Source: an uncultured Clostridia bacterium
Lineage (GTDB): Bacteria; Bacillota; Clostridia; Oscillospirales; Ruminococcaceae
DNA: 6,958 nt
Reading direction: 5' to 3'
Assembly (NCBI GenBank): GCA_947630315.1
Contig: CANRHA010000092.1
Span: 1 to 6,958 of the forward strand
In this document: one piece after another, positions 1 through 4,709 of the stretch
How the letters are laid out: each line of letters starts with the position of its first letter
Numbering within the stretch: the first letter of the stretch is position 1
Notes under the pieces: generated by a model
What the model saw: the letters and a program-made list of their open reading frames with translations, nothing else
What the model was told of the DNA's origin: nothing
Database searches by the model: none
Position numbers and translations under genes: made by a program

Positions 1-8
1 TCCCCACC

Positions 9-29
9 GGGGAGGGGTCAGGGGTGGGG
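9..29 (+). repeat. Four-run G tract, G-quadruplex-type motif
   Basis: Four runs of exactly four G (9-12, 14-17, 21-24, 26-29) are separated by loops of 1, 3 and 1 bases. This meets the canonical intramolecular G-quadruplex pattern, with four tetrads and short loops. The same stretch can instead form a hairpin, because CCCCACC at 2-8 is the reverse complement of GGTGGGG at 23-29. Both the motif and the competing hairpin are seen directly. Whether either forms in the cell is inference. It is cut by the window edge and may belong to a larger dispersed repeat or an upstream terminator. Confidence 0.6.
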
Positions 30-33
30 CAAC

Positions 34-79
34 TAAAATAGTATGAGAAAATTTCCGCAAGGAAATTTGCGAATACCTT
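34..79 (+). repeat. Hairpin element copy 1
   Basis: A conserved left flank TAAAATAGTATGAG (34-47) and right flank GCGAATACCTT (69-79) enclose a perfect 8-bp stem, AAATTTCC (49-56) with GGAAATTT (61-68), closed by a GCAA tetraloop of the GNRA class. The same flanks recur at 144-180 and 233-263 around a different stem. The unit may continue to TGGACA at 91-96. Confidence 0.7.
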
Positions 80-130
80 GTTATAGTGAGTGGACACAGG
101 TTGAATTTCTTTATTATCCAAGGCGCACAA

Positions 131-142
131 TGAACCGGTTCA
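131..142. repeat. 12-bp perfect palindrome
   Basis: TGAACCGGTTCA is fully self-complementary and ends one base before the left flank of hairpin element copy 2. It could be a dimeric protein site or part of the repeat unit. No promoter is close to it, so a regulatory role is not supported by context. Confidence 0.4.
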
Positions 143-143
143 T

Positions 144-180
144 TTAAAATAGCATGAGCGGCTCCGCCGCGAATACCTTT
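144..180 (+). repeat. Hairpin element copy 2
   Basis: The left flank TTAAAATAGCATGAG (144-158) and right flank GCGAATACCTTT (169-180) match copy 1 closely. The stem is different in sequence but still perfectly paired: GCGGC (158-162), TCC loop, GCCGC (166-170). Conserved flanks around a changing yet self-complementary centre suggest selection for the fold, or frequent replacement of the centre. TGGACA at 225-230 may mark the right end of this unit. Confidence 0.7.
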
Positions 181-232
181 CCATCAGTTGGGCGGCTCGC
201 GGGTGGGATTTTATATAGGGTGTTTGGACAAA

Positions 233-263
233 TTAAAATAATTTGAGTGCCGCGAATACCTTT
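233..263 (+). repeat. Hairpin element copy 3, stem collapsed
   Basis: TTAAAATAATTTGAG (233-247) followed by CGCGAATACCTTT (251-263) carries both flanks of copies 1 and 2. Only TGC lies between them, so the hairpin is essentially lost. It begins 2 bases after the TGGACA that probably ends copy 2, giving a head-to-tail arrangement. Confidence 0.6.
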
Positions 264-308
264 CTCCTCAGGCGCCGCGCTCTGTACCACCCGCCCCTGT
301 TGGCGCGC

Positions 309-343
309 CTCTGATTTCTGCCCTCTGTCCTCTGTCTTCTACA
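309..343 (+). repeat. Heptamer tract A (YTCTGNY units)
   Basis: Four to five consecutive 7-base units in register: CTCTGAT, TTCTGCC, CTCTGTC, CTCTGTC, TTCTACA. The core TCT and the 7-base period are kept while positions 5-7 vary. Tract C at 2146-2201 has the same consensus. No good promoter lies directly after this tract. Confidence 0.7.
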
Positions 344-407
344 CAAACAGTCTTCCCGCCGCGAACCCCTTTCCCCCAAATGTGTCGCAGTCGCACTTTG
401 TACTGCT

Positions 408-423
408 CGCCCCGAGAGGGGCG
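408..423. repeat. Short GC hairpin with GAGA loop
   Basis: CGCCCC (408-413) pairs perfectly with GGGGCG (418-423) around a GAGA tetraloop of the GNRA class. It touches the first unit of heptamer tract B. A T-rich stretch follows (TTCTATCTTC) but it is not a clean U-run, so it is not called a terminator. Confidence 0.45.
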
Positions 424-458
424 TTCTATCTTCTATCTTCTATCCTCTACCCTCTACC
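424..458 (+). repeat. Heptamer tract B (YTCTAYC units)
   Basis: Five uninterrupted 7-base units: three TTCTATC then two CTCTACC. The next in-phase heptamer is TTGACAT, whose first six bases are the -35 box of promoter P1. The repeat therefore abuts the promoter without a single base between. Confidence 0.85.
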
Positions 459-487
459 TTGACATCCCCCTCCGAAAATAGTATACT
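459..487 (+). promoter_or_regulatory. Promoter P1 upstream of degV
   Basis: Consensus -35 TTGACA (459-464), a 17-base spacer and -10 TATACT (482-487) form a near-perfect vegetative sigma-factor promoter. Transcription would begin near 494 and give a leader of about 100 bases before degV, running through promoter P2 and its inverted repeat. The -35 box directly follows heptamer tract B. Confidence 0.75.
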
Positions 488-507
488 TACAAATGAAAAA
501 GAAGTGC

Positions 508-536
508 TTGACAACGCATATCTAATATGCTATATT
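508..536 (+). promoter_or_regulatory. Promoter P2 of degV, extended -10
   Basis: A perfect -35 TTGACA (508-513), a 17-base spacer and -10 TATATT (531-536) preceded by TGC make an extended -10 promoter. The predicted start is near 543, about 50 bases before the degV ATG. The -10 box lies inside an 11-bp inverted repeat, so this promoter is probably repressible while P1 might escape or be roadblocked by the same site. Confidence 0.8.
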
Positions 537-542
537 AGATAT
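518..542. promoter_or_regulatory. Palindromic operator over P2 -10 box
   Basis: ATATCTAATAT (518-528) and ATATTAGATAT (532-542) are exact reverse complements separated by GCT. The 25-bp site covers the -10 hexamer and the probable start site of P2, a classic position for a repressor dimer. No regulator gene lies in the window. Fatty-acid-responsive control would suit the DegV product, but that is inference. Confidence 0.7.
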
Positions 543-595
543 GGTAATACAAACCACCGCAATATATAATATTAAAGTGCAAAGGAGAGGTTTAC

Positions 596-1474
596 ATGAG
601 TGAAATGGCGAGAAATTATACTTTGATGGTCGATTCCGGGGCGGATATTTCAACCGAAAAGCTCGGCGAATGGGGCGTCAGCCTCTGCCCGCTTACGTTC
701 AGCTTCGACGGCGATACGAGATCCTACAACGGCGAGGAAATGCCGGTAAAAGAGTTCTACGAAAAAATGCGCGCCGGCGGGATAGCAAGGACCGCCGCGG
801 CCAACTACTCTACCCTTGTTGAGCACTACCGGACGATTTTGTCCTCGGGGAACGATGTTTTTTACCTTGCGTTCAGCTCCGGACTCAGCTCTACCTACGC
901 CACAGCCTGCACGGCGGCCGAGGACGTTTCCGCCGAGTTTCCGGGCAGTAAAATCGTTGTTGTTGATTCGCTTGCGGCGTCTGCCGGCCATGGACTTCTT
1001 TTGTGGCTTTGCGTCAAACAGAAAAGGGCCGGCGCCGATATAGATTCATTAAAAGAATACGCCGAGGGCATACGCTTGAATATCTGCCATTGGTTTACGG
1101 TAGATGATCTTGTATACCTCAAAAGAGGGGGCAGGGTCAGCGCAACGGCCGCTCTTGCCGGCGCGGTTCTCGGGATAAAGCCGGTTTTGCACGTCGACGA
1201 CGAGGGTCATCTTATAAACATGCAGAAAATACGCGGCAGAAAGGCGTCGATAAAAACGCTTGCCGATAAGTACGGCGAGTTGAGAAAAGAGGGCGCCGAC
1301 GGCGAGGTGTTCATCTCGAACGGCGACTGCTTCGAGGACGCGCAGCTTTTGGCCGACATGATAAAGGAAAGGTACGGCGTCAAGGCTGATCTCATAACAG
1401 ACATAGGCCCTGTTATCGGGGCGCATTCCGGCCCCGGAACGCTTGCGCTGTTCTTTGTGGGCAATCACAGATAG
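596..1474 (+). CDS. DegV family fatty-acid-binding protein (FakB-like)
   Basis: DegV-family proteins bind a fatty acid in a deep pocket. FakB members present it to the kinase FakA, which phosphorylates it for phospholipid synthesis. The 292-residue length is normal for the family. Visible motifs are DSGADIS (13-19, usual DS-x-AD opening), FSSGLSSTY (93-101, the fatty-acid-carboxylate Ser region), FTVDDLVYLKRGGRVS (167-182, family signature), GIKPVL (193-198) and AHSGPG (276-281, with the conserved His-x-Gly-Pro-Gly). The usual TSQPS-like segment after the first helix is altered to TAAANYS (66-72). The start is supported by AAAGGAGAGG at 581-590, five bases upstream. No fakA is in view, so partner and ligand are unknown. 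It is the first gene of an operon with the membrane protein that follows. Confidence 0.93.
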   Translation: MSEMARNYTLMVDSGADISTEKLGEWGVSLCPLTFSFDGDTRSYNGEEMPVKEFYEKMRAGGIARTAAANYSTLVEHYRTILSSGNDVFYLAFSSGLSSTYATACTAAEDVSAEFPGSKIVVVDSLAASAGHGLLLWLCVKQKRAGADIDSLKEYAEGIRLNICHWFTVDDLVYLKRGGRVSATAALAGAVLGIKPVLHVDDEGHLINMQKIRGRKASIKTLADKYGELRKEGADGEVFISNGDCFEDAQLLADMIKERYGVKADLITDIGPVIGAHSGPGTLALFFVGNHR

Positions 1475-1483
1475 GAGATAGCG

Positions 1484-2092
1484 ATGGAAAACGGGCAAAG
1501 CACCAAAAGAGAAAAACTTCCGGCTTCTAAGACCGATCCCGAAAAGGCAAAAAAGCAGCAGACTGTGCTGATAATTTTGCTGATCCTCGTGGCGGTCGGC
1601 GCCGTCATGATACTCTACCGCAACGGTGTTTTCGGGGGATCGGCGGCGCAAAAGCCCGTTGAGCAGTACCTCGGGGCTATAGCGGCGAAGGATTTTGATT
1701 CGTATATTTCGTCGATGCCAACGCTGATAGCGCAGGAGCACCTCACCGACCGAGACGATCTCGGATTGAGCGGCGAGGAGTACATGGCCGAGCTTTACGG
1801 CGATTATTTTGACGAGTTCGGCGACGACATGACCGTATCGCTCGAATTTACGGGCAGATCCCGGCTCGAGAAGGTTTATCTTGACGAGTTCCTGCGATCC
1901 TATCTTGAAATTTACGGCGAGCCGATATCGGTGAAGTCGTATTTTGAGATCGACGTCACCGCGCACTTTGCGGGGTCATTGTCCGAGGATTATGTCGACC
2001 TCTGCTGCTATGTTATAAAGTCCGGCGGAAAGTGGTACATCGCCGGCTGCGAATACGCCTCCGACATTCCCGCCCCGGAAGCGGAAGAATAA
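1484..2092 (+). CDS. Single-pass membrane protein, unknown function
   Basis: Not recognised with certainty. The 202-residue protein has a Lys-rich, probably cytoplasmic N-terminus (1-26), one hydrophobic segment (about 27-45, ending in LYRNG), and an acidic domain of about 150 residues predicted outside the membrane. There is no lipobox cysteine after the hydrophobic stretch, so a membrane anchor is more likely than a lipoprotein. The outer domain begins with a helix-like segment (KPVEQYLGAIAAKDFDSYISS, in 57-77) and ends with a strand-like SGGKWYIAGCEY (180-191). That layout resembles small NTF2-like or DUF4878-type extracytoplasmic domains, a weak fold-level guess. The ribosome site AGGAGA (1473-1478) overlaps the degV stop codon, so both genes are surely cotranscribed. 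A terminator follows. Confidence 0.85.
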   Translation: MENGQSTKREKLPASKTDPEKAKKQQTVLIILLILVAVGAVMILYRNGVFGGSAAQKPVEQYLGAIAAKDFDSYISSMPTLIAQEHLTDRDDLGLSGEEYMAELYGDYFDEFGDDMTVSLEFTGRSRLEKVYLDEFLRSYLEIYGEPISVKSYFEIDVTAHFAGSLSEDYVDLCCYVIKSGGKWYIAGCEYASDIPAPEAEE

Positions 2093-2099
2093 ATCATCA

Positions 2100-2131
2100 C
2101 GCCCCAGCCCAATAAGCCGGGGCGATTTTTT
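2100..2131 (+). terminator. Intrinsic terminator of degV operon
   Basis: CGCCCC (2100-2105) pairs with GGGGCG (2119-2124). An inner GC/GC pair lies beyond an A-C mismatch, the loop is CCAATAA, and six T follow (2126-2131). It lies 8 bases after the stop of the membrane protein gene and ends the two-gene operon. Confidence 0.85.
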
Positions 2132-2145
2132 ACGCGCCCATGATG

Positions 2146-2201
2146 TTCTGATTTCTGTTTTCTGACATCTGGCCTCTGTTTTCTGATTTCTGATCTCTGT
2201 C
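2146..2201 (+). repeat. Heptamer tract C (NTCTGNN units)
   Basis: Eight consecutive 7-base units: TTCTGAT, TTCTGTT, TTCTGAC, ATCTGGC, CTCTGTT, TTCTGAT, TTCTGAT, CTCTGTC. The core TCTG is kept in all eight. The tract fills most of the gap between the degV operon terminator and the next promoter, and its last base immediately precedes that promoter's -35 box at 2202. Confidence 0.9.
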
Positions 2202-2230
2202 TTTACAAACTCCTCAAAATGTGATATGAT
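2202..2230 (+). promoter_or_regulatory. Promoter of ilvA-ridA operon, extended -10
   Basis: -35 TTTACA (2202-2207), a 17-base spacer and -10 TATGAT (2225-2230) preceded by TGA fit a vegetative extended -10 promoter. The start would fall near 2237, giving a leader of about 42 bases. That is too short for a T-box or other leader-type amino-acid riboswitch. A 4-bp GCGC/GCGC hairpin (2243-2254) is the only leader structure seen. Confidence 0.75.
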
Positions 2231-2278
2231 TCTCTCTTGACGGCGCTGCGGCGCGAAAAATCAGCAGAGGTGATAATT

Positions 2279-3484
2279 TTGTCAGTACAGGAAGTTACTC
2301 TTGACAACGTTTACAGGGCGAGGTTCGCCTTAAAGGACGTCGCGATACAGACCGACGTTTTAAGGGCGCAAAAGCTCGTTCCGGGGGCGGATATCTGGCT
2401 TAAGACAGAAAATCTGCAGATAACCGGCTCGTTCAAGGTCAGGGGAGCGTATTATAAGATGTCGAGGCTCACGCCGGAGGAAAAGGCCCGCGGCGTAATT
2501 GCCTGTTCGGCGGGAAACCATGCCCAGGGCGTAGCCCTTGCGGCGCAGAAAAACGGAATAAAAGCGGTTATCTGTCTGCCCGACAGCGCGCCTATTTCAA
2601 AGGTAGAGGCCACAAAAAGCTACGGCGCGGAGATCTGTCTTGTCGAGGGCGTTTACGACGACGCCTACCAGCGCGCCCTGACTTTGAGAGATACCGAGGG
2701 CTATACCTTTATCCATCCTTTTAACGATCCAGATGTAATAGCGGGTCAGGGCACGGTGGCGCTTGAACTTGCCGAGCAGATACCCGATATGGACGCGGTA
2801 ATAGTTCCTATAGGCGGCGGCGGACTTGCCTCGGGCGTTGCGTTCACTCTCAAAAACCTCAACCCTAATATAAAGGTATACGGCGTTCAGGCTTCCGGCG
2901 CGCCGTCGATGCTCCAGTCCATCGCGGATCACCATATAGAAAAGCTCGATTCGGTGTTCACCATAGCCGACGGCATAGCCGTAAAGGAGCCGGGTTCGCT
3001 TACATATGAACTTTGCAGCAGGTATATAGACGACATTGTCACCGTAAACGACGACGAAATTTCCGCGGCCATTCTCTCCTTGATGGAACAGCATAAGCTC
3101 GTGACCGAGGGGGCCGGGGCGGTCGCGGTCGCGGCGGCTATGTTCAACAAGGTGGATATAAAGGGCAAGAAGACCGTCTGCATTCTCTCGGGCGGAAATA
3201 TCGACGTCACGATACTTTCAAGGGTGATAACAAGGGGCCTTCTGATGTCGGGAAGAAACTGCCAGCTTAAGATAGAACTTGTAGATAAGCCCGGCCAGCT
3301 TATGAACGTATCCAGGATCATAGCCGAGCAGGGCGGCAACGTCACCGCAGTTTACCATGAACATTCCGGCGCGGGTGCGGACGTAAACGGCTGCTACTTA
3401 AGGCTTACCCTTGAGACCCGAAACTTCGAGCATATAGAGCAGATCAAAAAAGCTCTCAGGAAAAACGGCTTCAGGCTTCTGTAA
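2279..3484 (+). CDS. ilvA: Threonine ammonia-lyase with C-terminal ACT domain
   Basis: PLP-dependent deaminase converting threonine to 2-oxobutanoate plus ammonia, the first step toward isoleucine or, in a catabolic setting, toward propionate; serine is a usual side substrate. The PLP lysine is K53 in GSFKVRG (50-56). SAGNHAQG (77-84), IGGGGLASG (178-186, phosphate-binding glycine loop) and SGGN (304-307) match fold type II lyases. A single ACT-type domain (about 329-401) suggests allosteric control. The length of 401 residues fits the medium form. Start choice: TTG at 2279 sits 6 bases after GAGGTG (2267-2272). A GTG at 2270 is in frame but lies inside that ribosome site, and a TTG at 2237 coincides with the predicted transcription start. 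Biosynthetic (ilvA) versus catabolic (tdcB) use cannot be decided here; no other branched-chain gene is nearby. Confidence 0.92.
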   Translation: MSVQEVTLDNVYRARFALKDVAIQTDVLRAQKLVPGADIWLKTENLQITGSFKVRGAYYKMSRLTPEEKARGVIACSAGNHAQGVALAAQKNGIKAVICLPDSAPISKVEATKSYGAEICLVEGVYDDAYQRALTLRDTEGYTFIHPFNDPDVIAGQGTVALELAEQIPDMDAVIVPIGGGGLASGVAFTLKNLNPNIKVYGVQASGAPSMLQSIADHHIEKLDSVFTIADGIAVKEPGSLTYELCSRYIDDIVTVNDDEISAAILSLMEQHKLVTEGAGAVAVAAAMFNKVDIKGKKTVCILSGGNIDVTILSRVITRGLLMSGRNCQLKIELVDKPGQLMNVSRIIAEQGGNVTAVYHEHSGAGADVNGCYLRLTLETRNFEHIEQIKKALRKNGFRLL

Positions 3485-3547
3485 TTATATCGGTCATGCC
3501 GCAAAAGAACGCGGCCGAAAAATAAATCATGGAAAGGAAAGATAAAT

Positions 3548-3922
3548 ATGTCTGAAAAAATAACAGCAAAAAACGCCCCTGCGGCGATAGGCCCCTACTC
3601 ACAGGCGGTAAAGGTCGGCGATCTCGTATTCACATCGGGGCAGATAGCCCTTGATCCCGCGAGCGGAGAGATAGTTCCGGGCGGGATAGAGGAGCAGACC
3701 GAGCAGGTTATGAAAAACCTCTCGGCGGTTTTGAGCGCCGCGGGAACTACCCTTGACCGCGCGGTGAAGACGACCTGCTTTTTGGCGGATATCGCCGACT
3801 TCGCGGCTTTTAACAAGGTCTACGGAAAATATGTGACCTCTGCCCCGGCAAGAAGCTGCGTTGCGGTAAAGGCCCTGCCCAAGGGCGCCCTCTGCGAGGT
3901 AGAAGTAATAGCGGAGCTCTGA
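3548..3922 (+). CDS. ridA: RidA enamine/imine deaminase
   Basis: Small cytosolic Rid-family protein (YjgF/YER057c/UK114), 124 residues, full length. It hydrolyses reactive 2-aminoacrylate and 2-aminocrotonate released by PLP enzymes, protecting other PLP enzymes from damage. Active residues expected of the RidA subgroup are visible: Y17 in GPYSQA (15-20), R102 in ARSCVAVKALPKG (101-113), and E117 in CEVEVIAE (116-123). R102 and E117 align with Arg105 and Glu120 of the E. coli protein. It lies 63 bases after the threonine ammonia-lyase, whose intermediates are its substrates, and no promoter was seen in the gap, so the two are probably one operon. A purine-rich ribosome site (GGAAAGGAAAG, 3531-3541) precedes the ATG. 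A weak GCCGC/GCGGC hairpin (3498-3515) lies in the spacer. A terminator follows. Confidence 0.95.
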   Translation: MSEKITAKNAPAAIGPYSQAVKVGDLVFTSGQIALDPASGEIVPGGIEEQTEQVMKNLSAVLSAAGTTLDRAVKTTCFLADIADFAAFNKVYGKYVTSAPARSCVAVKALPKGALCEVEVIAEL

Positions 3923-3936
3923 TATAAAAAATTAAC

Positions 3937-3968
3937 GCCGCATGGGTTCGCCCCGTGCGGCATTTTTA
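3937..3968. terminator. Bidirectional terminator between ridA and birA
   Basis: A 10-bp stem (3937-3946 with 3952-3961, one T-G wobble) with a 5-base loop is followed on the plus strand by ATTTTTA. On the minus strand it is followed by the T-rich complement of 3922-3935. It therefore serves ridA and the convergent birA. The plus-strand T tract contains the TAA stop of birA (3966-3968), so the birA end and the terminator share bases. Confidence 0.85.
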
Positions 3969-4709
3969 TGTGTTTTCCCAATCGGCTACAGCTTCGCCGG
4001 AGGATATGCAAAACTCCCCGCGTTCGTCCTTTAAAACGAGACGGCAGTCGTCGTCTATCCCGGCGACGGTTCCCCGCCGCCCTGCGGCCGTAGCCATTCG
4101 GCCTATAAGTATGGAGCGCCGCCGGTATTCGGGGAGAAAATCGCGCGTTTCAAAGCTTTTCAGGCGGATATCGAGCCGCTTAAGAATTTTCTCGGCGAGG
4201 GCTTCGCGGATATTTTTCGGCGGATCGTTAAACGCCGCGCCGGCTTTGCTTTTTATCTCCTCCGGAAAGCCCCCCTTAGGCTCCGATATGTTCACGCCTA
4301 TCCCTATCACCGCAAAGAGCGGCTTTGCGCCGGACATTCCCGTTTCGGTGAGTATTCCGCAGACCTTTTTCCCGCCTATGTATAGATCGTTCACCCATTT
4401 TATTCCCACCGGCCCCGCGCCCAGCTCTTCAAGAGCATCCGAAACGGCAACCGCCGTCATAGGAGTCAGCAGGTTAAGCGCTTCGGGGGTGAGATTTCTC
4501 TTTAACAGCACCGACATGTAAAGTCCGCTGCCGGGGCTGAAAAAGCTTCGCCCGAGGCGGCCCTTGCCGGCTGTCTGTTCTATCGCGATCGCGACGCTTG
4601 AATCGTCAAGCTCCGCCGCCTCCGATTTTAAAAGATCGTTAGTAGAGCCGAGGCGGTCGTATTCTCTTACGGTAAATGGCGGAACGCCGTAGCTTCTTAT
4701 AAGCTTCAT
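3966..4709 (-). CDS. birA: Biotin--[acetyl-CoA-carboxylase] ligase, no DNA-binding domain
   Basis: Activates biotin with ATP to biotinyl-5'-AMP and transfers it to the target lysine of biotin carboxyl carrier proteins. The 247 residues contain the catalytic and C-terminal domains only. The N-terminal winged helix of bifunctional BirA repressors is absent, so this is a pure ligase. Motifs: STND (22-25), the biotinyl-AMP loop GKGRLGR (48-54, usual GRGRxGR), KWVND (104-108, usual KWPND, with the key Lys), GIGVN (136-140), and an SH3-like tail (about 202-240, with GTVAGIDDDCRLVL). Its ATG overlaps the alr stop as ATGA, so it is probably translationally coupled to alr. It has no separate promoter that I can see. 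Target carboxylases lie outside the window. Confidence 0.93.
   Translation of the reverse strand: MKLIRSYGVPPFTVREYDRLGSTNDLLKSEAAELDDSSVAIAIEQTAGKGRLGRSFFSPGSGLYMSVLLKRNLTPEALNLLTPMTAVAVSDALEELGAGPVGIKWVNDLYIGGKKVCGILTETGMSGAKPLFAVIGIGVNISEPKGGFPEEIKSKAGAAFNDPPKNIREALAEKILKRLDIRLKSFETRDFLPEYRRRSILIGRMATAAGRRGTVAGIDDDCRLVLKDERGEFCISSGEAVADWENT

Larger units (their letters stand above)
1..458. other. Gene-free repeat-rich intergenic region
   Basis: No convincing gene is present on either strand. The only open frame of note (247-462, plus) has no ribosome binding site and reads straight through repeat sequence. The region is a mosaic of three unrelated repeat types, each listed separately: a G-run motif at the left edge, three direct copies of a hairpin-bearing element, and two pyrimidine-rich heptamer tracts. 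A palindrome and a short GC hairpin also occur. Between the hairpin copies, GTG-NN-TGGACA appears twice (86-96 and 220-230), suggesting each repeat unit extends beyond its conserved core. The gene to the left lies outside the window. Confidence 0.8.

Noticed and set aside
34..263. CRISPR array
   Set aside because: The three copies are unequal, their spacing varies, the centre rather than the spacer is what changes, and no cas gene is present.
247..462. 71-residue plus-strand open frame in the repeat region
   Set aside because: It has no ribosome site, starts within hairpin element copy 3, and reads through both heptamer tracts. The repetitive Ser/Leu/Tyr/Pro-rich product is an effect of the repeats.
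1049..1966. 305-residue minus-strand open frame
   Set aside because: It is antisense to degV and the membrane protein gene, has no ribosome site and no recognisable motif. The sense frames have clear family motifs and signals.
2231..2278. T-box or other amino-acid riboswitch before ilvA
   Set aside because: The predicted leader is only about 42 bases and shows no specifier stem, T-box sequence or attenuator.
3485..3547. Internal terminator or separate promoter between ilvA and ridA
   Set aside because: Only a 5-bp hairpin without a T tract and no paired -35/-10 boxes were found, so read-through into ridA is the simpler reading.
3955..4521. 188-residue plus-strand open frame
   Set aside because: It is the antisense shadow of birA, Arg/Ser/Pro-rich, and begins inside the terminator stem.
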